A stretch of 11,131 nucleotides of DNA, taken from NCBI GenBank assembly GCA_031273445.1, contig JAISRV010000369.1, forward strand, positions 1 through 11,131, written 5' to 3'. Position numbers and translations under genes: made by a program. This DNA is from Candidatus Adiutrix sp. (GTDB lineage Bacteria; Desulfobacterota; Desulfarculia; Adiutricales; Adiutricaceae). The notes beneath the pieces are model-generated. The model was not told where the DNA came from and searched no databases. It saw nothing but the letters and a program-made list of their open reading frames with translations. Of the stretch, positions 1 through 5,995 are shown piece by piece (the stretch's first letter is position 1; each line of letters opens with the position of its first letter).

Positions 1-590
1 TCCGAAATGACGAAGGCCGGAATAAGCGACAGGGTCGGCACCTCGCTTTTGTTCATGGGCCGCGCTTCACCGCTGATTTTCATAAAAAGAGCCAGGTCCC
101 TCTCCCTGGTCTGGAGAAACATGAATTCGCGCACCGGCTCCATGGCCCGCTCCAAGGCCACACGCTGGGTTATTTCATTGGCCATGAAAGGCTTGAAAGC
201 TCTGGCTTCCATATCTTTCCAGACGGGCATCATCAGGTAGAAAGTCATAAACAGGGCCAAACTGACCAGCACCTGGTTGGGCGGCGACTGCTGAGTGCCC
301 ATGCCCTGCTTGAGAAAGGAGAAAACCACGACGATACGCACAAAAGAGGTCATCAGAATGAGAAGCGACGGCGCCAGCGTCAGGACGGTCATGAGAAACA
401 TTATGTTGATGACCATGGCGATCCGCTCGGGGTCATCGGCCTGATCCAGGCTTAAACTGATGGTGGGTATGGGGACCATGTCGCCTCCCCCCTGCGCCAG
501 GGCCGCCGCCGGCCTTAAAAAGACCGCCAGCGCGGCCAGGATAAGGGCCAGGGCGAAACTCAATTTAAGCCAATTCCCGCGAGTGAACAT
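1..590 (-). CDS. fliP: Flagellar export gate protein FliP, 3' part cut by window edge
   Basis: FliP forms, with FliQ and FliR, the core of the inner-membrane flagellar type III export gate. The start (ATG at 588-590) and the first 196 residues are present; the rest lies beyond position 1. Residues 1-33 look like a signal peptide ending in ALAQG, as FliP is usually made with one. Membrane segments follow at about 58-95 and 105-123. The stretch PPNQVLVSLALFMTFYLM (about 103-120) is the FliP signature, and FLQTRERDLALF (158-169) and PAFVIS (191-196) also match the family. A Shine-Dalgarno GGAGACG sits 5 nt before the ATG; this GGAGACG is part of the 60-bp direct repeat at 594-653. It is the last visible gene of the minus-strand cluster, downstream of fliO. 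Identification is firm. Confidence 0.96.
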   Translation of the reverse strand, partial: MFTRGNWLKLSFALALILAALAVFLRPAAALAQGGGDMVPIPTISLSLDQADDPERIAMVINIMFLMTVLTLAPSLLILMTSFVRIVVVFSFLKQGMGTQQSPPNQVLVSLALFMTFYLMMPVWKDMEARAFKPFMANEITQRVALERAMEPVREFMFLQTRERDLALFMKISGEARPMNKSEVPTLSLIPAFVIS

Positions 591-593
591 TAT

Positions 594-789
594 CGTCTCC
601 TTGGCTTGGCCGGCCGGGTCGCAGCCAGGCAAAAAATGTGATTTTCGCCCGGCCAGGGGCCTTTTTGCCGCCTCAACCAGTCGCGTCCTCCGTCGCCCCT
701 CTCCGGGGGCGACCCGCGTTTTAAAATACCGTCTCCTTGGCTTGGCCGGCCGGGTCGCAGCCAGGCAAAAAATGTGATTTTTGCCCGGC
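594..789 (-). repeat. Two-copy intergenic hairpin repeat between fliO and fliP
   Basis: Positions 594-653 and 730-789 are 60-bp direct repeats differing by about one base. Each ends in a 30-bp near-palindrome (624-653 and 760-789) with arms GCCAGGC plus an A-run and a T-run plus GCCCGGC around the loop ATGTGA. The left copy continues rightward to a second hairpin at 692-713 (arms GTCGCCCC and GGGGCGAC) that starts 68 bp after the palindrome. The right copy has only the palindrome and then meets the 3' end of fliO. The period is 136 bp, the same as for the fliN-fliM pair. Copy 1 includes the fliP ribosome binding site. Confidence 0.9.
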
Positions 790-812
790 GAGAGTCCTTC
801 GAGAGCCGCCGG

Positions 813-1481
813 CTAGCGGCCCGGTTCCTGATCGACCACGCTGATGTCCGGCGGGCGCCGTTCATCGCGGTCTTCGCCGGCCAGCTTGAAGGCGTCCTGA
901 AAATCAGCCGGGTCCGCCGGAGTCTCCGCCGCCTCGTCCCTGGCCGCCGGCCACTGCGCCAGAGGCGCCAGGCCTCCCGGAGAAACTCCGATGACGAGAA
1001 CACGGCCGTCAATCTCGACCGCCGCCAGATACTTGCCCTTGTCCAGGGCCAGAACGCCGCGCAGGCTGAAAACGTAATCCTGGCTCTTCTGGCCCCGAAA
1101 CCGGCCCAGCCGGCCCAAACCTTTAAGAGTCAGCCAGAGCAGAACCAGAACCAGGATGAAAGCGCCCCAACTCTTGAAAATATCCCACATATGCCATGGC
1201 GGCCGCAAGGCCGAGCCTGGAACCGACCGGCCGGCCTCAAAGCCGCCGGCGGTCTCCGCGCCCGGCGACGCGGCCGGCGTCGCCGGGCCGGAACCGGCCG
1301 CCGCAATTTCAGGCAGGTCTTCAGAGGCGACCGCCGCGGGCGAAGCCGGCGGGGCGGCCTCTTGAGCCGAGGCGAGCGAAGCCGCCAAGAGCAGCGCGAA
1401 GGCCGCTGCGACCGTCAAAAGACGGAAACGCGCCGGCGCCGGCCTCCGGCGCCTGTCGAAAAAATCCAGATTGCTCGCCAT
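813..1481 (-). CDS. fliO: Flagellar biosynthesis protein FliO
   Basis: FliO is a small membrane protein that helps FliP assemble into the flagellar export gate. The 222-residue product starts with a basic stretch and a hydrophobic segment (about 20-36) ending in a signal-peptidase-like ASA-Q at 37-40. A low-complexity Ala/Pro/Gly region runs to about 95. A transmembrane helix at about 104-120 is followed by the cytoplasmic FliO domain, recognisable by ALDKGKYLAAVEIDGRVLVI (145-164) and LAPLAQW (171-177). It is longer than the shortest FliO proteins because of the N-terminal periplasmic linker. The ATG at 1479-1481 has AGGCGG about 8 nt upstream. It lies 40 nt downstream of fliN and upstream of fliP, the standard order. 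FliO is poorly conserved, so the call rests on the domain pattern together with position. Confidence 0.88.
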   Translation of the reverse strand: MASNLDFFDRRRRPAPARFRLLTVAAAFALLLAASLASAQEAAPPASPAAVASEDLPEIAAAGSGPATPAASPGAETAGGFEAGRSVPGSALRPPWHMWDIFKSWGAFILVLVLLWLTLKGLGRLGRFRGQKSQDYVFSLRGVLALDKGKYLAAVEIDGRVLVIGVSPGGLAPLAQWPAARDEAAETPADPADFQDAFKLAGEDRDERRPPDISVVDQEPGR

Positions 1482-1521
1482 AATTTCGCCGCCTTTTTTT
1501 GACTCGTCGCCGGAGCGGGGG

Positions 1522-1956
1522 TCAGCTCAAACTTTTGACGCGTTCCATGGGGCTGACGATATCGGTGACGCGCACGCCGAACTTTTCGTTGACCACCACC
1601 ACCTCGCCCCTGGCCACCAATTTGCCGTTGACGAAGATCTCCAGAGGCTCGCCGGCCAGTTTCGACAGCTCGACCACCGAGCCCTGACCCAGTTGCAACA
1701 GATCGTTGATGACCATTCTGGTTCGCCCCAGTTCCACTGAAATTTCCAGGGGAATGTCCAAAATGAAATCCAGCGGGCGCGAAGCGCCGTCGGCCCCTGC
1801 GGCCGCGGGCGGTCCGAAGGCGCCGGGGCCGGGGCCGCCTTCAGCCCCTGGCGGCGGCATGGCCGGCCCCGGGTCGCCCCAATCCTGTTCCAGGCCGTCG
1901 TCGTCGCTCATAAGTTTATCGAGGTCGTTCTGTGAAATCGGCGATGAATCTGCCAT
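1522..1956 (-). CDS. fliN: Flagellar motor switch protein FliN, with FliM-like N-terminal peptide
   Basis: FliN forms the lower part of the C-ring rotor switch with FliM and FliG and also docks the export ATPase complex. The C-terminal SpoA/FliN domain occupies about 62-142, with LDFILDIPLEISVELGRTRM, QLGQGSVVELSKLAGEPLEI and VARGEVVVVNEKFGVRVTDI in family order. Residues about 27-60 form a Gly/Pro/Ala linker. At 6-16 the protein carries PISQNDLDKLM, which resembles the CheY-binding peptide of FliM (here LTQDEVDALL) and of FliY-type FliN proteins. The ATG at 1954-1956 is preceded by AAGGAAG at good spacing. The gap to fliM upstream (1957-2328) is filled by repeats. The FliN identity is firm; binding of phospho-CheY is inferred from the peptide alone. 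Confidence 0.95.
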   Translation of the reverse strand: MADSSPISQNDLDKLMSDDDGLEQDWGDPGPAMPPPGAEGGPGPGAFGPPAAAGADGASRPLDFILDIPLEISVELGRTRMVINDLLQLGQGSVVELSKLAGEPLEIFVNGKLVARGEVVVVNEKFGVRVTDIVSPMERVKSLS

Positions 1957-2008
1957 GGGCTAACTTCCTTTTATTATTTGGTTTGGAGCCTTGTCGGGGC
2001 TGATCGTA

Positions 2009-2232
2009 GCCAAGCAAAAAATGTGATTTTTGCTTGGCGAGCTAGTTTGTCCCATCACAACCAGTCGCTTCGCTCCGTCGCCCCTCTCCGGGGGCGACCG
2101 GCTTTTCAAAAATGTAAATGCTCGCCTTGGCCGGCGGGGTCGTAGCCAAGCAAAAAATGCGATTTCTGCTTGGCGAGAGGCCTTTTAGCCGCTTCAACCA
2201 GTCGCGTCCTCCGTCGGCCCTATCGGGCCGAC
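2009..2232 (-). repeat. Two-copy intergenic hairpin repeat between fliM and fliN
   Basis: The 372-nt fliM-fliN gap has no gene; it holds two tandem copies of the repeat. Palindromes lie at 2009-2038 (arms GCCAAGCAAAAA and TTTTTGCTTGGC, perfect, loop ATGTGA) and 2145-2174 (one mismatch, loop ATGCGA), a period of 136 bp. Each is followed by a second hairpin starting exactly 68 bp after the palindrome start: 2077-2098 (GTCGCCCC / GGGGCGAC) and 2213-2232 (GTCGGCCC / GGGCCGAC). Between them lies a conserved CCAGTCGC stretch. The arms differ from those of the other copies but remain complementary. Confidence 0.9.
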
Positions 2233-2287
2233 CGACGGGCCGCAAGGCCCCGGCCGATTCCCCGCCGCCCGCCGACCAAGCCCCTAC

Positions 2288-2329
2288 GGACAGGATGCGG
2301 AGCATCCGGCGGCCGCGCGGCCTGAGCGC
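2288..2329 (-). repeat. 3'-end hairpin repeat behind fliM
   Basis: Directly after the fliM stop codon (2329-2331) lies a GC-rich block with two dyads. One is GGATGC (2293-2298) paired with GCATCC (2302-2307) around GGA; the other is in the GGCCGCGCGGCC stretch at 2311-2322. A closely similar block covers 10485-10528, at the end of the cyclotransferase gene. No T-run follows, so it does not read as a standard intrinsic terminator. It may instead protect mRNA ends or slow transcription (inference). Confidence 0.65.
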
Positions 2330-3318
2330 TATTCTTCCCAGATTTTGGGCGGGATGTCGGCCACAATGCGCACGGCCTTCTGTCCGCGGGAAGAGCCGGC
2401 GAAAACCTTAAATTTGGGGACGCCCTCCACTTTGACTTCCAGCGGCTCACGCACGTCATGCTTAAGCATGATGACGTCGCCGACGGCCAGATTCATGACG
2501 TCTTCGCCGGTGACCATCGTGCGCCCCAATTCGACGATCAGTTTCACTTCGGCCTCGCGCACCCGCTCTATGAAGCGGTTTATCCAGGCGGTGTCCACTT
2601 CCAGCTGATCGCTCTGAAAGCCGGCGTAGAGCTTGGAGCGTATGGGCTCAATGGTCGAATAAGGCAGACAGACGATCAGGGTGCCGACGGTCTGCTCCAA
2701 CTCGACTTCGAACTTGACCACGATCACCACTTCGGTGGGGGCCACCACCGAGGCGAACTGCGGGTTGGTCTCTCCCCGCACGTAGCTCAAAGTCAAAGGA
2801 TGAACCGGGCTCCAGGCTTTTTCCAGATCCTCAAGGGCCATTTTTATGACCTTGGTCACCAGCCGCGACTCGATGGGCGTGAAGTCGCGGCCTTCGACTT
2901 TGATATAGCCGCGCCCGCTGCCGCCGAAGAAGCTGTCGACGAGATTGAAGACCAGCTTGGTTTCAATGACCATGATCGCGTGACCGCGCAAAGGGTCGGC
3001 CTTGAAAATATGGAGACTGGTCGGCACCGGCAAAGCCCGCATGAATTCGCCGAACTTGATCATGTCGATGGAGAAAGCCGAAATGTCGATGACCTTGCGC
3101 AAGGCGGTGGACATGGTCTGGCGAAAAAAACGGGCGAAACGGTCATTGATGATTTCCAGGGTCGGCATACGCCCGCGGATGATGCGGTCCTGACTGGTCA
3201 GGTCGTAGGGCGTAATGCCTTCGCTGTCGCCGCCGTCGTCGGTTTCGGTTTCGACCTCGCCGCCGCCCATGCCCTTCAAAAGAGCGTCGACCTCGTCCTG
3301 AGTCAATATTTTGGCCAT
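2329..3318 (-). CDS. fliM: Flagellar motor switch protein FliM
   Basis: FliM is the middle C-ring component; it binds phospho-CheY and transmits the switch signal to FliG. The 329-residue product has full family length. Residues 4-15 (ILTQDEVDALLK) are the CheY-binding peptide. An acidic linker runs to about 33. The CheC-like middle domain follows, with RMPTLEIINDRFARFF (50-65) and the GGSGRG loop (132-137). The C-terminal SpoA domain covers about 252-325 (REAEVKLIVELGRTMVTGED, LEVKVEGVPKFKVFAG). I chose the ATG at 3316-3318 because MAKILTQDEVDALL is the usual beginning and GAGGTGG lies just upstream; an in-frame GTG two codons earlier is the alternative. Repeats flank the gene on both sides. 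Identification is firm. Confidence 0.97.
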   Translation of the reverse strand: MAKILTQDEVDALLKGMGGGEVETETDDGGDSEGITPYDLTSQDRIIRGRMPTLEIINDRFARFFRQTMSTALRKVIDISAFSIDMIKFGEFMRALPVPTSLHIFKADPLRGHAIMVIETKLVFNLVDSFFGGSGRGYIKVEGRDFTPIESRLVTKVIKMALEDLEKAWSPVHPLTLSYVRGETNPQFASVVAPTEVVIVVKFEVELEQTVGTLIVCLPYSTIEPIRSKLYAGFQSDQLEVDTAWINRFIERVREAEVKLIVELGRTMVTGEDVMNLAVGDVIMLKHDVREPLEVKVEGVPKFKVFAGSSRGQKAVRIVADIPPKIWEE

Positions 3319-3333
3319 GACCACCTCATTCTG

Positions 3334-3571
3334 ATTCTGGCTTGTCGGCTTGTCGGGGCAGCCCCTCGCCAGGCAAAAAATGTGATTTTTGCCTGGCCGC
3401 CGACTTTCCGCCCTCGCCGCCAGTCGCTTCGCTCCGTCAGCCCTATTTTAATTCTGGCTTGTCGGCTTGCCGGGGCAGCCCCTCGCCAGGCAAAAAATGC
3501 GATTTTTGCCTGGCCGCCGACTTTCCACCCTCGCCGCCAGTCGCTTCGCTCCGTCAGTGCTATGGGCTGAC
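3334..3571 (-). repeat. Two-copy intergenic hairpin repeat between fliL and fliM
   Basis: Positions 3334-3450 and 3451-3567 are tandem near-identical copies with a 117-bp period and only a few substitutions. Each contains a perfect palindrome (3368-3397 and 3485-3514; arms GCCAGGCAAAAA and TTTTTGCCTGGC) with loop ATGTGA in the first copy and ATGCGA in the second. CCAGTCGCTTCGCTCCGTC follows. Each then reaches a GTCAG arm starting 68 bp after the palindrome start (3436 and 3553). In the second copy it can close with CTGAC at 3567-3571. Apart from these copies the 264-nt gap contains nothing I can identify. Confidence 0.92.
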
Positions 3572-3582
3572 CTGCTTTTAGA

Positions 3583-4227
3583 TTATTGGACGACGAACTC
3601 CGAAAAATAGATGTTTCTGATCTTCCCGCTTGTGAGCTGAATGTTGATGCGGTTCAGCATCTGGTTGCGCAGCCTCATTTTGCCGTCCAGAGTGGCGATA
3701 TCGTCGTAGGAGAGGCTGGAAAGAAGCAGGAGAATCGTGTCGCGGAACTGAGGCATCTTAGTGTTTATTTCATTGGCCAATTCCGGCGTTTCGGCCTCAA
3801 GGCTCATGGTCATCTTCAAAAAGCGGCGGCCGGAGCCGTCGTTGAGATTGACGACAAAAGGCTTGAACTCAATGTTCTGCGGCCCCAGAGCCTCTTCTCC
3901 GCCCCCGCCTTCAGTCGAACCGGCTTCGCCGCCGGAGTGGGACGAGCCGCTCGTTTTGCTCTTCGGCGCCTCTATCGGGGGCTCTTCCTCTTCACCATGG
4001 GCCGCGGCGCCGGCGGAAGCGCCGCCCGCCGCCGCTTCAGAGGCGACTTCAGCGCCGCCGCCCAGAAATTTCATGGCCGCGAAAGCGCCGCCGCCGCCGA
4101 CGGCCATAGCCAGCGCCACAATGATTATCAGCTTTAATTTGCTGCCTTTTTTCTCGGTCACGGCTTCTTCTCCGCCGCTTTCCGCCGTCTCTTCCGGGGC
4201 CGGCCTGCTTTTTTCTTTTTTAGCCAT
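3583..4227 (-). CDS. fliL: Flagellar basal body-associated protein FliL
   Basis: FliL is a single-pass inner-membrane protein that surrounds or supports the stator at the basal body. The 214-residue product has a charged cytoplasmic N-terminus (1-32), one transmembrane helix at about 33-52 (LIIIVALAMAVGGGG onward), and a long low-complexity Gly/Ser/Glu linker to about 115. The periplasmic FliL domain is at about 118-214, with FKPFVVNLND, RFLKMTMSLE, RDTILLLLSS and the C-terminal IRNIYFSEFVVQ. The linker makes it longer than typical FliL. The ATG at 4225-4227 has a strong GGGAGGT 5 nt upstream. It lies between the motB-like gene and fliM, as expected for a stator-linked protein. Identification is firm. 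Confidence 0.95.
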   Translation of the reverse strand: MAKKEKSRPAPEETAESGGEEAVTEKKGSKLKLIIIVALAMAVGGGGAFAAMKFLGGGAEVASEAAAGGASAGAAAHGEEEEPPIEAPKSKTSGSSHSGGEAGSTEGGGGEEALGPQNIEFKPFVVNLNDGSGRRFLKMTMSLEAETPELANEINTKMPQFRDTILLLLSSLSYDDIATLDGKMRLRNQMLNRINIQLTSGKIRNIYFSEFVVQ

Positions 4228-4247
4228 ATCATACCTCCCTTATTATA

Positions 4248-4304
4248 AAGTGCGATTTTTGCCTGACTGGCCTTTTGTCGGCCTCGCCGCCGGCCGCTCC
4301 GTCA
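4248..4304 (-). repeat. Truncated copy of the intergenic hairpin repeat
   Basis: In the 74-nt gap between motB and fliL, GTGCGATTTTTGCCTG (4250-4265) matches the loop and right arm of the palindrome found in the three other gaps. CCTCGCCGCCGGCCGCTCCGTC (4282-4303) recalls the conserved tail before the second hairpin. The left arm is absent; in its place stand an AT-rich stretch and the fliL ribosome binding site. The tail runs into the motB stop codon (4302-4304). Confidence 0.6.
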
Positions 4305-5165
4305 TCGCCCCAACCAGGAACCCGGTTCCGGCTTGTAGATCACAATTTCCAGGCGGCTGTTTTCCTGGCCCCGCCCGGCCGAATCATACGGCGCGACCGG
4401 AACGTCCGGCGCGACCGGAACGTCCGGCGCGACTTCCCCCGTCACAGGGCGGGAACCGCCGTAAGCCGCGAGGCGAAACCTCTTTTCCTCCAGGCCCAGC
4501 GAGACCAGATAGGCCATAACCAACTGCGAACGCCGCATGGATAGCGCGTAAGACGCCGGTCCCAGGCCGCCTTCAAGTTCGGAAAAGGGGTTGGTGTGGC
4601 TCTCGACGCTGACCGGAAGCCTGATTGAGCTCAGAAAAAGAGCCATTTTCCGCAGCAGCTCCATGTTGGCCTCCCGCAGAAGAGTGTTGCCTTCGGGGAA
4701 CAGAATCTGGCCGTCCCAGCGCATCACCAGCCCCCGGTTGTCTCTGAAGACGGATATGCCGTCTTCGACTTCATCCCGCAGCCGCTGATAATCAAGGACA
4801 CGCGCGGCTTCAAGCTGGAAAATGGCGTTTTTTATTTCCGCCTGATCGAACATGGCTTCTTCCGGCAGGCGGTCGATATCGGCCAGCAAATCCAGCGCCG
4901 GGGCCATCAGCCCGCGGTTGGAATATAAAAGCGTCCCGTCGCCGGCCTGGAGGGTCACGGTCTCGCTCTCTTCCAAAGCCCCGTCCGGAAACATGAACGC
5001 GGTCTGCGGATCTCGGCTGGTCACGCTGACGAGCATGACCAGAAAGGTCAGAAGGAGCGTGACCATATCGGCGAAAGTGGTGGTCCAGGAAATCCGCCCC
5101 CGGGGGAGCCCCTGGCTTTTTTGGCGCGAACCGGCCGCCGCGGCCGTTTTCCTGACGACGCTCAC
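4302..5165 (-). CDS. motB: MotB-like stator protein with channel aspartate and altered OmpA domain
   Basis: MotB anchors the stator to peptidoglycan and carries the ion-binding aspartate. This 287-residue protein has a basic N-terminus, then WTTTFADMVTLLLTFLVML (27-45), in which Asp33 matches the channel residue. An OmpA-like domain covers about 150-278. There the usual GHTD is SHTN (189-192), so the Asp expected to contact diaminopimelate is Asn, and the N-x2-LS-x2-RA helix reads S-YA-LS-MR-RS. Arg271 in NSRLEI is kept. A loop at about 245-259 holds a 6-residue tandem repeat (VAPDVP). The ATG overlaps the stop of the preceding motB-like gene by 4 nt, indicating translational coupling. The family call is firm; weakened peptidoglycan binding is inference. 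Confidence 0.92.
   Translation of the reverse strand: MSVVRKTAAAAGSRQKSQGLPRGRISWTTTFADMVTLLLTFLVMLVSVTSRDPQTAFMFPDGALEESETVTLQAGDGTLLYSNRGLMAPALDLLADIDRLPEEAMFDQAEIKNAIFQLEAARVLDYQRLRDEVEDGISVFRDNRGLVMRWDGQILFPEGNTLLREANMELLRKMALFLSSIRLPVSVESHTNPFSELEGGLGPASYALSMRRSQLVMAYLVSLGLEEKRFRLAAYGGSRPVTGEVAPDVPVAPDVPVAPYDSAGRGQENSRLEIVIYKPEPGSWLGR
4389..4433 (-). repeat. 18-nt tandem repeat inside motB
   Basis: Two and a half units of an 18-nt repeat (4389-4406, 4407-4424, 4425-4433) encode VAPDVP twice and a third, partial VAP. They extend a loop near the end of the OmpA-like domain. The unit is a multiple of three, so slippage would change loop length without breaking the reading frame. Confidence 0.9.
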
Positions 5166-5980
5166 CGGCCGCCTCCGGAATTTTCGTCGCCTCGGATCAA
5201 AAAATCGAAACCCTGAAAGTTGTAGCTCGCCTCCCGGTCAGCCAGATCATCCAGTCCGCGGCCTTTGAGGCCGGTAAAGTCCAGCACCAGGTCGACCCGG
5301 TTGTTTCCGGCCCGGCCGGCCGGCGTCATATTGGAATGCATGGGCTTTTGCCCGGCATAAGCCATGGCCGTCAACCTCTCCGGCCTGAGCCCGCCCGGGC
5401 CGGCCAGAAAATCGAGCACGGCCAGGGCCCGGGCGGCGGAAAGGTCCCAATTGTCGCCGACGCCTTCGGTCGTGGGCGGCCATCTGTCGGTATGGCCCTC
5501 CACGGTGATGGGCACGTTGTTTGAAGCCATGATCTGCCCGAAGGCTTTAAGGGTTTCGGCCATGGAGGCGGTTATTTCGGCCGTGTCCGGGCGGAAGAGA
5601 AGCCCCGCGGAAAGAGAGACTATTTTCTGGCTCCGCGTATGGATAATGCGGGCTTCGCGCTCCAGCGCGGCCGGGGCCAGCAGGGCCCGAATCCTGGCCA
5701 GCTCCGGCTCCTGCACCAGTAAAAGGCCGCCGGAATCAGGGCCCAAACTTTCATCCGGAAGGCCCGTCGCTTCGCCCACAGCCAGACGCCCGCCGAGAGC
5801 GGAGCCGAAATTATGCTCTATCGAGGCCACGGCCGCGGCGTAGCGGGTTTCATCGAAATTCGACCGGCTGACCAAAACGACGAAAAAACTGACCAGAATC
5901 AGCATGACCGTGGTTAACAGCAACGTCGTGCGGGCGCCGCCGTCCTCCCGCCCCGTCGTCTCCGGCCGCCGACTGTTCAT
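5162..5980 (-). CDS. MotB-like OmpA-domain protein lacking the channel aspartate
   Basis: The 272-residue product has MotB architecture: a short N-terminus, one membrane helix (about 18-38), a linker, and an OmpA-like domain at about 120-235. Aligned on the FF pair (32-33), the residue eight before it, where MotB and PomB have the ion-binding Asp, is Thr24; the helix contains no acidic residue. The OmpA domain is intact: VEGHTD (160-165), NWDLSAARALAVLDFL (177-192, an exact fit to N-x2-LS-x2-RA-x2-V-x3-L) and NNRVDLV (226-232). It starts 15 nt after motA ends and overlaps the next motB-like gene by 4 nt, so all three are probably made together. It cannot be a conventional MotB. A partner subunit of the stator is the likely role (inference). 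Confidence 0.88.
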   Translation of the reverse strand: MNSRRPETTGREDGGARTTLLLTTVMLILVSFFVVLVSRSNFDETRYAAAVASIEHNFGSALGGRLAVGEATGLPDESLGPDSGGLLLVQEPELARIRALLAPAALEREARIIHTRSQKIVSLSAGLLFRPDTAEITASMAETLKAFGQIMASNNVPITVEGHTDRWPPTTEGVGDNWDLSAARALAVLDFLAGPGGLRPERLTAMAYAGQKPMHSNMTPAGRAGNNRVDLVLDFTGLKGRGLDDLADREASYNFQGFDFLIRGDENSGGGR

Positions 5981-5995
5981 AGCCCTGCCCGCCTT

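Noticed and set aside
2458..3570. Long plus-strand open frame of 370 codons opposite fliM
   Set aside because: It is antisense to fliM and runs through the hairpin repeats; its product is low-complexity and rich in His, Asp and Gly, as expected from a shadow of a GC-rich gene.
4242..4247. TATAAT on the minus strand before fliL as an internal promoter
   Set aside because: No -35 element at 16-18 nt, no extended -10, and it lies within the decayed repeat next to the ribosome site.
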